Shown here: positions 45,443 to 53,046 of the stretch, one piece after another | Layout: each line of letters starts with the position of its first letter | How positions within the stretch are numbered: position 1 is the stretch's first letter | DNA from: Fodinibius sp034521915 | GTDB taxonomy: Bacteria; Bacteroidota; Rhodothermia; Balneolales; Balneolaceae | Assembly: GCF_034521915.1 (NCBI RefSeq) | Contig: NZ_JAXHLU010000016.1 | Location: 180,701-244,700, forward strand | Direction of reading: 5' to 3' | DNA: 64,000 nt | Position numbers and translations under genes: made by a program | Notes under the pieces: generated by a model | Databases searched by the model: none | What the model saw: only the letters and a program-made list of their open reading frames with translations | What the model was told of the DNA's origin: nothing

Positions 45443-45485
45443 CATATCCAACAGATAACAACAACGATAACTTAAATCAAAGAAG

Positions 45486-46007
45486 ATGAATAAAGAAAAC
45501 ACTAAATCCATTCAACCACCATTCATTATGGAGGAAGAGATAAGTATGAATAAAGCTGACCTTACAGATAGTATAACTCTGGATGAAGCTGTTGAGAATA
45601 ACGACGTAGAAACATTAGAATTTTTTCTCACAACTAAATCCAATTTACTTCAAAGCTATGGTATCCTTGAAGGTCTAAACACCTATGTTGCAATAGAGGA
45701 GGAAGAGAATAGAAAAACAAGTTCTATCTACAGATATAGGGTAAGTTTCTTTTTAAAAGAGGTACTCAAAAGGTGTGAAGAAGAGGAGATCGACATCTCT
45801 CATGATGTAAAGAGAAAAGCTAATTTCGCATTAATACGAGCAAGTCTGGGTGAAATAGAGGAAATACAGCATATTATTGCCAATGATTTGGAATATGATC
45901 ATATCCATCCTGATATCCCCAAAGAGGTTATTTCTCTCCCCAAATTGCTCAGGATCATTGAAGGTGATGCTAAAATGCAATTGGAGGAATTGCTAGCAAC
46001 CCTGTAA
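45486..46007 (+). CDS. Acidic helical protein of unknown family
   Basis: The 173-residue product begins MNKENTKSIQPPF and is rich in Glu and Leu. ITLDEAVENNDVETLEFFL and FALIRASLGEIEEIQHII look like helix pairs of the ankyrin type, but I cannot confirm repeats. It has its own terminator. Confidence 0.55.
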   Translation: MNKENTKSIQPPFIMEEEISMNKADLTDSITLDEAVENNDVETLEFFLTTKSNLLQSYGILEGLNTYVAIEEEENRKTSSIYRYRVSFFLKEVLKRCEEEEIDISHDVKRKANFALIRASLGEIEEIQHIIANDLEYDHIHPDIPKEVISLPKLLRIIEGDAKMQLEELLATL

Positions 46008-46017
46008 AAGTAAAATA

Positions 46018-46055
46018 ATGGACCTGCCTGACGAATAGGCGGGTCCATTTTAATT
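46018..46055 (+). terminator. Terminator
   Basis: ATGGACCTGCC pairs with GGCGGGTCCAT and is followed by TTTAATTT. Confidence 0.8.
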
Positions 46056-46078
46056 TAATTTTAAATGAAAATCTTTTT

Positions 46079-46426
46079 ATGAAGAAAGAACACCCAAATA
46101 AGGATAATACCGTAATAACCTTTACGGCATTAGAGTACGAGTCCGGAAGAGACGAGAAGCTTGCCGATCTTATCGGTGAGCATAATCCTCCCACGGAAGA
46201 GGTTCAGATTTCACTTAAACTTGAAGAGGTAAAGGAGTATAAGCAGTCCAAGTTTAAAGGATTGACAGAACTAGTAACCGAAGGGGGAGATACCTACATC
46301 ATTGATGAAGAATGGGCCCAATTTGATTGGCGATATAAGTATGAAACAGGCCAGCATCCCGAGGAAACATGGAAAGTTCATAGATCTCTCAATGGACTAG
46401 TTAAAATTCGAACCTATCACAACTAA
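46079..46426 (+). CDS. Small protein of unknown family
   Basis: The 115-residue product alternates charged strand-like segments (VQISLKLEEVKEY, TYIIDEEWAQFDWRYKYETG). No family recognised. It sits alone between two terminators. Confidence 0.5.
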   Translation: MKKEHPNKDNTVITFTALEYESGRDEKLADLIGEHNPPTEEVQISLKLEEVKEYKQSKFKGLTELVTEGGDTYIIDEEWAQFDWRYKYETGQHPEETWKVHRSLNGLVKIRTYHN

Positions 46427-46440
46427 ACTCCATCGTTTTT

Positions 46441-46473
46441 GGCTCACTTCCTTCTGGGAGGTGGGCCTTTTTT
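46441..46473 (+). terminator. Terminator
   Basis: GGCTCACTTCC pairs imperfectly with GGGAGGTGGGCC around CTTCT-type loop bases, then TTTTTTATTT. Confidence 0.65.
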
Positions 46474-46665
46474 ATTTAAACCTGCTATAGGAAGCTTTAA
46501 AAGGCTATTTGAAAATAAAATTTGGAATTGGTTTAAATTTTTACCTTCTTGTCTACTACTGTGACGATAACAGCCCTCCTGACAACTTTTTTCTGAAAAC
46601 TCCTTTCTCGACAACAGTCCCTACAGACAACTAAATTATATAATTCAACCACTAATTTAGTTACA

Positions 46666-46890
46666 ATGACCGTACACGAATACAAAGATATAGACGCTAC
46701 ACTTTACGACATCGACATTATAATTGAAGAGCTTCCAGAGTATTTAGATGCTCAGATAGAAAAAGTAGAGTGGGCTATCAGCGAAATCAACAAACTAAGC
46801 AGGGCTACAACTTGCCCTGATGAGCTTCAGTTAATTGAGAGGAAATCTCAATTTAAAAAGGCACTCAAAAGACTAAAAGCTGCAAAATAA
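46666..46890 (+). CDS. Small coiled-coil protein of unknown family
   Basis: The 74-residue protein is helical and acidic, turning basic at the end (SQFKKALKRLKAAK). Its last 15 codons including the stop recur at 48239-48283 with four transitions, so part of this gene was duplicated. A strong terminator follows. Confidence 0.5.
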   Translation: MTVHEYKDIDATLYDIDIIIEELPEYLDAQIEKVEWAISEINKLSRATTCPDELQLIERKSQFKKALKRLKAAK

Positions 46891-46902
46891 AATAACCTTT
46901 AA

Positions 46903-46935
46903 AAGCCTGCCTGGATACTCCAGGTGGGCTTTTTC
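46903..46935. terminator. Bidirectional terminator
   Basis: AAGCCTGCCTGG pairs with CCAGGTGGGCTT around ATACT, followed by TTT; it serves the convergent genes on both sides. Confidence 0.85.
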
Positions 46936-47246
46936 TATGGGTTCAGATCTATTCCGAGTTGGAGGTTGTTTGTTACCTCAACTTCAGTGTCACCTACACC
47001 ATATGCTTTAACGTCTTGGTTGTTATAACCTCCATTTGGATATTCCCATACATTAATATCCAAAGTGAACTCACCTCCGTTATCAAATGCATAAGTATTG
47101 TTGACATTATGTCTTGATTCAGTTCCCATGCTTCTTTCATCAGTTTCTACAACCTCAAAGTAGAGATCCTCAGCATTGATTGTAGCCTCTTCTCCAGTGT
47201 CTTTGTTTTTTATAGTGATGCTTCCTGATTTGGTTACGTGTCCCAT
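46935..47246 (-). CDS. Small beta-rich protein of unknown family
   Basis: The 103-residue product starting MGHVTKSGSITIKNKDTGEE looks like a compact beta domain (TYAFDNGGEFTLDINVWEYP). No signal peptide if the 47246 start is right; a longer in-frame version would add 21 residues. No family recognised. Confidence 0.5.
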   Translation of the reverse strand: MGHVTKSGSITIKNKDTGEEATINAEDLYFEVVETDERSMGTESRHNVNNTYAFDNGGEFTLDINVWEYPNGGYNNQDVKAYGVGDTEVEVTNNLQLGIDLNP

Positions 47247-47385
47247 GTTGAATGGTTTTAAATTGTTTGTAGTTTGAATTAATAAAACAAGAGGATGGAG
47301 GAAACACAAAAAGGCATTGAAAAAAGATGGTCTTATGACTATTTAATATTTCAGAATTCACAGTGGAAAATAAGCTAAATCATAC

Positions 47386-48213
47386 ATGAGTAGGAAATAT
47401 TACGCTTCAAGAAAAGGAAATAATTCATTGTCAAACATTGATCTCTATGAGAGGTTTGTAGATACCTTTAATTATTTCAAAAGGGATGATTATTTTATTG
47501 AATATTTAGGAGTTACTCCTAATAACATTTCAGAAAAAGCAAAATATCTCTCTAGCATCTCATTAAATAATCAGATTTTTCCTGTTGAAGAATGGAGCAG
47601 GAAAATGAAATTAAATGAGGATTTAATACTAAGTTGTATTGAGTTTCTATATGACAATATATCTAAACCAGGTGAACCTATAACAGAGACTATGGGTTTT
47701 TCGGAATACGTGGTGGATTATAGGAGTTATAATCAAAAGGCAGCACAAGAGGTTTTTCGAGAAAAAGTTAACATATTTTTAGCTGATTATGCTGAAGGAT
47801 ATGAGTTAAATGAAGAGGGTGAGATTGTAGAGATAGGTGGTGAAGGGCTAAGGCATATTCTTAATGCTGAGATACCAGAATATGATTTTGATAATGTAGA
47901 TCTTAGGGTAAAAGAAGCTATCCATATCTGGAAAAGTAGAAATGCCGATATTTCAGACAAGAAGGAGGCCATTAATAAATTAGCAGATGTTTTTGAGTGG
48001 TTAAAAAAGAACGATGAGTTAGATAAAGTCCTAAATAATAAGGATGAAAATGCCCTCTTTCATATAGTAAATAAATTTGCTATTAGACATCACAATCCAG
48101 ACCAAAAGGATAATTATGATGAAAATATATGGTACTCATGGATGTTTCACTTTTATCTAGCATCATATCATGCAGCAATTAGACTTTTAAAAAGAGAAGA
48201 GGAAGAAATTTGA
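47386..48213 (+). CDS. AbiJ-like protein of unknown function
   Basis: The 275-residue protein has an N-terminal helical half with DLYERFVDTFNYFKRDDYF and a C-terminal domain with EAIHIWKSRNADISDKKEAI, NKFAIRHHNPDQKDNYDENI and WYSWMFHFYLASYHAAIRLL. The last segments resemble the C-terminal part of some AbiJ-NTD/abortive-infection proteins, where a similar IRHH...W-x-WMF-x-Y pattern occurs. I assign this by memory of the pattern only. Confidence 0.5.
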   Translation: MSRKYYASRKGNNSLSNIDLYERFVDTFNYFKRDDYFIEYLGVTPNNISEKAKYLSSISLNNQIFPVEEWSRKMKLNEDLILSCIEFLYDNISKPGEPITETMGFSEYVVDYRSYNQKAAQEVFREKVNIFLADYAEGYELNEEGEIVEIGGEGLRHILNAEIPEYDFDNVDLRVKEAIHIWKSRNADISDKKEAINKLADVFEWLKKNDELDKVLNNKDENALFHIVNKFAIRHHNPDQKDNYDENIWYSWMFHFYLASYHAAIRLLKREEEEI

Positions 48214-48238
48214 AGAAAAATAAAATTAGGCTTGAAAT

Positions 48239-48283
48239 TCTCAGTTTAAAAAAGCACTCAGAAGACTAAAAACTGCAAAATAA
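48239..48283 (+). repeat. Duplicated 3' end of the gene at 46666
   Basis: These 45 bases match 46846-46890 at 41 positions and would encode SQFKKALRRLKTAK plus stop, but no start exists. The four differences are all A/G transitions. Confidence 0.75.
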
Positions 48284-48864
48284 GGTAGAAATCACCAGAT
48301 ATTTTTAATAGAATATAGGTGGATTGGGCAATATTTTACGTCATTCATTATTGTGCCCTGTCCAACAACCTAAGACCGATAACAGGAAACAGAAAAACTC
48401 ACAACTCCTTAGGTGTGTTTTTTGTAGCTTCGAGCTTATTCCCACCGCACAACTTCCCAACAAGAAAACTGGTAACGAACTAAATGCGCTTTCTGCTGTT
48501 CAAGTAGGAAGCGTATTTAATTCCTTCCTAAAGAACCGAAAACCATTCTTACAATAAACAACACTATCCAGGACAAAAAGCCTAGGATAGGTAATGGGTC
48601 TCTAAACCGCTGCCTTACATAATTTAAGAGGTGATGAGTTTACTAAAAAAAAAGAGATTGCCAAGGATACATCTCCCTAATAGACAACTAACTCACAGAA
48701 AAACGAGAAACCAAGCACTTCAGACCATAGTAGGAGATCAATTCCTGGCTAAAAGTCTAAAGAAGATGTTTGCGGTGGTGCCCAAAACTTGAACAACAGG
48801 CAAGTACATAAAAACGGAGGCCACTCCCACAACAGCGCACTGATCCTTGAGCGGGTACTGAAAA
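48284..48864. other. Gene-free region before the primase gene
   Basis: About 580 bases without a supported gene. A 77-codon ORF at 48324 has no coding character. A hairpin AACTC-type stem with CCTTAGGTGTGTTTTTT near 48395-48423 may be a terminator. The area could hold leader or replication sequences of the element. Confidence 0.4.
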
Positions 48865-48905
48865 CTGAATTAGAAAACAGACAAGCACTTTAATTTCTAA
48901 TTCAG
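48865..48905 (+). promoter_or_regulatory. Perfect hairpin in front of the primase-helicase start
   Basis: CTGAATTAGAAA (48865-48876) and TTTCTAATTCAG (48894-48905) form a 12-bp perfect stem with a 17-base loop, ending 10 bases before the ATG at 48916. It could block ribosome access or serve as an operator. Confidence 0.5.
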
Positions 48906-48915
48906 CAGTATAGTA

Positions 48916-51459
48916 ATGCAACATTTAGTAACAGTAGATAGAAAGCCATTAAAAGAGAAGCCAGAAGGTAGAGAAGTTGGTTACATCAAGAGCCGCTTTG
49001 AAGAAGGAGAAGTTAATTCAGTTAGGGACTTCATTGATGTAATCGCTGAAGGTAGAAGCTGGGCACCTCCCATCTTTGAGAATAACCATCCTAAGAATGA
49101 GAACTTCATCTCGCAAAGCGTGTTTGCACTTGACTTCGATAGTGGTGTAGATCCACAGGAGGTTATTGATAAGCTTAGAGCTTATTCTATAGAACCCAAC
49201 GCATATTACAATACATTTTCCCATACAGAGGAGACTCCTAAGTTCAGGTTAATTCTATTCTTGGATCGGAAGATTACAGATCGCCAGGAGCGTGATTGGT
49301 TTCAAAAGTCCTTGTTGAAAATGTTTGAAGAGACCGTTGATATGAGTACTGGGGATGCTGCTCGTTTTTATTTCGGCGGAAATGGTGATGGATTTGTCCT
49401 CTCAGAAGAGCTTATCTCAGCATATGACCTGGGCATGGTTCTCAAGTCAGATATTGTGCAAGGTGGTAAACAGTTTAGAAGGATTGGAAACAGCCCAGAC
49501 GTAAAGGGCGGATATAATGTGTATGATGAGATGTGTTTAGACGAGCCTTCTATCTTAAATATAATAGGTAACACGAGTAAACACATTGATAGTTTAAAGA
49601 AACGTAAACAATACTGGGAGAAGTTGAAGAGCTATAAGACTACTGAAATCGACTGGCAGGCTCTACAGGACAAGGTGCAGATTTTTGGGGACTTCATGAA
49701 CAGTGAAGAGCGGTTAAAGTTCGCATCTCTTAAGGGCCTCGTATTAAATATGGTCTGGATGAAGGGAGGAAAGCGAATTTATGAGAATCGGTTGAAGGAA
49801 TTCAACGAAAACCATCCAAATTACAGTAGTGACGAGTTATATGCACATGACGGTAGACATGAGTTGGCAAGAGTCCTAACAAGAGAAAATAAAAGCCTGG
49901 AGACCTACTACTCCCCAATGAAGTTGGAAAACTTCAGCCCTTATGAGGAGGATCATAAATACAGAACGCTTTATGAGGCTGACAGAGAGTTTATTGATGG
50001 GGTAGAAATCACTGAGCCTATTAACAGAATGACACTGCCCAAAGCAGAACAGTTGTTCCGATATCAGTTCGAAAAATGCCTTTCTGAGCATGACCAGGAC
50101 ATACATATCTTCTTGTGCCACACCGCATTAGGTAAGACTGAACACATTAAAGATGCAGGACCAAACACGCTGCTCGCATTTCCGACTCATGACCTAAAAG
50201 AGGAAGTCATGGACAGAAGAAATGACTACACCTCAGCTATAACTACTCCAAAATTGCCAACTTTCGAAAGTGAGCAGTTAAATCAGAAGCTGAGCAGATT
50301 ATATGAATTAGGTTTTAGAGGCCTTGCATATAAGAAAATTGTACAAGTAGCACATCAGATTACCAGTGACAGCTACTGTATGTATGATCGCAACCTAGCA
50401 GCAAAATATCTGAAAAGGCAAAAAGAGGTTCATGTCACTGATAAAACGATTATGAGTACCCACGATTGGGCCATTCACTCAGGTGGAAATCTCGAGCAGG
50501 TAGATCAGATCGTTTACGATGAAGATCCAATGGAGTCCTTAGCTTGTGTGGAGAGCATAAAAATATCCGATTTGATTAAAATGGCTAACCAGACTGGTGA
50601 AGGGATGTTCAGGCATAGTGATACAGATTTGCTGGACGTAGTGAATTACCTAATGAGTGAGGTAGAAGAGGGGGAGATTACACAGCTTCCATCCAGGTTT
50701 GATTTGGACTTGAAAGACAAAGCAACCAGTTATAGTAGTATGGAAGGACTCTCAAGTAACATTGTCGAATTTTTTAAATCTGATTTTATTTTCCGAGACG
50801 AAAAAGATCATGCTGATACAGTGCATTTTATCAACACCTCCTTTTTTCCTGATGATAAGAAAATTATAGTATTATCTGCCAGTGCTAACGTCCCATTTTA
50901 TGAAGAGATGTACGGCAAAAACAGGGTAAAGACGTATGACATCTCTAACATTCACCAAAAAGGAGAAGTCCATCAACACCTCAACAAGAGCTTCAGTAGA
51001 ACCTCTCTGAAGGCCTCTCTTTCGGAGGCTAACGAGCTAACTGCTGATAAGCCTACCATCACCTTCATGACAATGAAGGATAAAATAAAAACTGCTGTTG
51101 ATGATGTATATTTCGGGAATTGCTCAGGGTACGATCACTATTCGAATACCAGTCTCAATATTTTGGGAACCAACCACAAATCGAATGTCCTGTATTACCT
51201 ACTTGGAGCAGTTCTGGGGATTCCTGTGAAACATGAGAAGGATAGGGAATTTGGAAAGGCTTCTGTAGAATACAATGGCCTTAGATTTACCTTCTCAACG
51301 TTCAAACACAACGAGCGATTATCGCAGCTACAGCTCGCTATCATTCATGGGGAGAGCGTTCAGGCTGTAGGAAGAGCTAGAACTCTTCGATATGACTGTA
51401 GAGTAGATCTGTATTCAAACCTACCTTTAAGACAAGCAGCACCTAATTATCACTTTTAA
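48916..51459 (+). CDS. Primase-helicase of an integrated element (AEP-type primase plus SF1/SF2-like helicase)
   Basis: The 847-residue protein begins with a primase-like domain: FALDFDSG (Asp73, Asp75) as the acidic metal motif, then TPKFRLILFLDRKI and SGDAARFYFGGNGD, typical of AEP-family element primases. The C-terminal half has a Walker A-like CHTALGKTEH (Lys407), a YDEDP Walker B-like segment and QAVGRARTLRYD, like helicase motif VI. It probably starts element replication. I cannot name the subfamily. Confidence 0.7.
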   Translation: MQHLVTVDRKPLKEKPEGREVGYIKSRFEEGEVNSVRDFIDVIAEGRSWAPPIFENNHPKNENFISQSVFALDFDSGVDPQEVIDKLRAYSIEPNAYYNTFSHTEETPKFRLILFLDRKITDRQERDWFQKSLLKMFEETVDMSTGDAARFYFGGNGDGFVLSEELISAYDLGMVLKSDIVQGGKQFRRIGNSPDVKGGYNVYDEMCLDEPSILNIIGNTSKHIDSLKKRKQYWEKLKSYKTTEIDWQALQDKVQIFGDFMNSEERLKFASLKGLVLNMVWMKGGKRIYENRLKEFNENHPNYSSDELYAHDGRHELARVLTRENKSLETYYSPMKLENFSPYEEDHKYRTLYEADREFIDGVEITEPINRMTLPKAEQLFRYQFEKCLSEHDQDIHIFLCHTALGKTEHIKDAGPNTLLAFPTHDLKEEVMDRRNDYTSAITTPKLPTFESEQLNQKLSRLYELGFRGLAYKKIVQVAHQITSDSYCMYDRNLAAKYLKRQKEVHVTDKTIMSTHDWAIHSGGNLEQVDQIVYDEDPMESLACVESIKISDLIKMANQTGEGMFRHSDTDLLDVVNYLMSEVEEGEITQLPSRFDLDLKDKATSYSSMEGLSSNIVEFFKSDFIFRDEKDHADTVHFINTSFFPDDKKIIVLSASANVPFYEEMYGKNRVKTYDISNIHQKGEVHQHLNKSFSRTSLKASLSEANELTADKPTITFMTMKDKIKTAVDDVYFGNCSGYDHYSNTSLNILGTNHKSNVLYYLLGAVLGIPVKHEKDREFGKASVEYNGLRFTFSTFKHNERLSQLQLAIIHGESVQAVGRARTLRYDCRVDLYSNLPLRQAAPNYHF

Positions 51460-51482
51460 ACACCAAAAATTAATTTTCAAGA

Positions 51483-51516
51483 GAGTCATGCCCATACCAG
51501 GCTATGGCTCTTTTTA
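51483..51516 (+). terminator. Terminator after the primase-helicase
   Basis: GAGTCATGCC pairs imperfectly with GGCTATGGCTC and is followed by TTTTT. Confidence 0.65.
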
Positions 51517-51561
51517 GTTAGAGCCTTAAAAAGCAAAATAAAGCCTCCAAATACGCTAAAT

Positions 51562-51606
51562 CCCAATAGTTTAACTGTAGTGCCTGTTAAAGCCCAATAG
51601 TTTAAC
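51562..51606. repeat. Two 14-bp direct repeats (iteron-like)
   Basis: CCCAATAGTTTAAC occurs at 51562-51575 and 51593-51606, 31 bases apart, just after the primase-helicase gene. Spacing near three helical turns suits a replication-protein or regulator binding site. Only two copies are seen. Confidence 0.5.
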
Positions 51607-51689
51607 AATATACTGGAAAACAGTTAAATAAAGCGATATATTTAGAGCGTTATAAAACTTCAGCTTTACAGCTGAGTTCTATATATTAG

Positions 51690-51889
51690 CCTGAAGGGGC
51701 CTATGTCTGTTCTGCAGTTATGCTTAGCTTCAGGTTAGAGCACAGTTTGGCAGGGACGAGCGTTCCTGCTTGTGTCTGATGCTCTAGTTGTCCGTTTTCA
51801 GGTGCAATTCCTGTTTTCGGTTTTATGTTGTGGTGAAATTCCACAGTTTATCTATGCCTCCTGGACTTCGGTTCAGGGGGCTTTTTTAT
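51690..51889 (+). ncRNA. Structured RNA candidate ending in a terminator
   Basis: This gene-free segment contains a nested stem: TAGAGCA/TGCTCTA outside, then CACAG/TTGTG-type pairing, then GCAGGGA/TTCCTGC around a CGAGCG loop. It ends with a terminator at 51856-51889 (GCCTCCTGGA, CTTCGG loop, TTCAGGGGGC, then TTTTTT). There is no ORF in it. It could be a regulatory RNA of the element. Confidence 0.45.
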
Positions 51890-51895
51890 TGGCTA

Positions 51896-52108
51896 TCAAA
51901 TCAGCTCATAGTAAAAAAGTATCTGTAGTATAATCCCAATAGTAATCACTATTAAGGAAATAAGACTCCAGTTCAACCCTAAATCCTGCTTATTAGAGTT
52001 AGCCATTTTAGCTATATCAGTATTAATCTCAGGCTTCTCTTGTTCACCGAATCCCATCTGTCTTCTGAGCGTTTTTATCTCTTCAATTAATTTTTCTCTA
52101 TCAGGCAT
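51896..52108 (-). CDS. Small C-tail-anchored membrane protein
   Basis: The 70-residue product has a polar coiled start (REKLIEEIKTLRRQMGFGEQ) and one C-terminal membrane helix (WSLISLIVITIGIILQILFY). An AAGGGGAT ribosome site precedes the start. Function unknown. Confidence 0.55.
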   Translation of the reverse strand: MPDREKLIEEIKTLRRQMGFGEQEKPEINTDIAKMANSNKQDLGLNWSLISLIVITIGIILQILFYYELI

Positions 52109-52405
52109 AAAATCCCCTTTTTCAGATTAAAATATATTCTACTAAGAAGATAATAATAAGGGGTGTTTGTACTCAATACCTGTTTCTTCTCAAGACCAAT
52201 AAAATGCCGTTAAAAGCTTTTAATAGGTGATATTAGATCAGTTTTATTGGATATCAACCCTCTTTTTGAATATATTATAGGTGTGGTTAGGGGCTTTAAA
52301 ATATAGAGAGGCAGGGCCAGCGCGAAGGCCGAACATAAAATTCCTAGATTATATAATGAGCCCACCGCAAAGCAAAAAATAAATTACAACGTAATGATCA
52401 TTACT
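52109..52405. other. Intergenic region
   Basis: About 300 AT-rich bases with no supported gene. A GC-richer patch near 52308-52345 (GGCAGGGCCAGCGCGAAGGC) differs from its surroundings and may be a remnant. Confidence 0.35.
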
Positions 52406-52717
52406 ATGTCGTGAATTAAAAAAGCGAAATACACAAGCATTAAACGTATCTACAACGATAACGAGGACCTGTTTTTAGCCTACCTCTGATACTACGATGG
52501 TAGCTTTACCTACTGCAGGGAGCTCCAAGAGTGAATGAAAAACGACGACCGGCTGGAGTGGGCGGATTCGGTCAAGGAGTTTAAGCAACGAATGGCGCAT
52601 GATTCGGTCTATGAGGATCGACATTTCCGTAAAGTAGATGCCGCCTATGAGCACTTTTTGGAGCGGATCAATGAAGCGGGCGTTACGCTGCCAGCAAGCG
52701 TGGAAGATATTCCATAG
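52406..52717 (+). pseudogene. 103-codon ORF interrupted only by three TGA codons
   Basis: From ATG 52406 to TAG 52715 the frame is open apart from TGA at codons 3, 28 and 43. The product reads KKAKYTSIKRIYNDNEDLF, YYDGSFTYCRELQE and continues through MKNDDRLEWADSVKEFKQR and DAAYEHFLERINEAGVTLP. All three breaks would fit Trp (TGG to TGA). The 60-codon part after the third TGA has an ATG and could be made alone. I recognise no family. Confidence 0.55.
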
Positions 52718-52766
52718 TGGCTACTGTGAAACCTACTATTGGTCAAGTTGCCCAACAAAGCCACAT

Positions 52767-52803
52767 AAAAGCCCTAAGGCATTGCGCTTTGGGGCTTTTT
52801 TAA
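52767..52803 (+). terminator. Terminator
   Basis: AAAGCCCTAAGGC pairs with GCTTTGGGGCTTT and is followed by TTTTT. Confidence 0.8.
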
Positions 52804-53046
52804 TAAAGGGGGGATGGGTAAGTTAATCGAGATCTTCCGGATTCTCACAGGAACACCCCTATGCTTGCAAAACCAGGGTCCGCAAGCGATGTTGATTTGA
52901 AATTCGATCTCCCAGAAAAGCATACCCCTGCTATATACAGCTACCCCCTGGGTGTGAAAGGCGGATTTTTATTTTTAGGTAATTTTCAAAACGCCCAATA
53001 TAGAACTTGAAGGCTGTTCCTGAATTGAGTGATTATTATTTTCGAA

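Noticed and set aside
48324..48557. 77-codon ORF before the primase-helicase gene
   Set aside because: Composition is low-complexity and it lacks a ribosome site and family match. It lies in a gap with hairpins.
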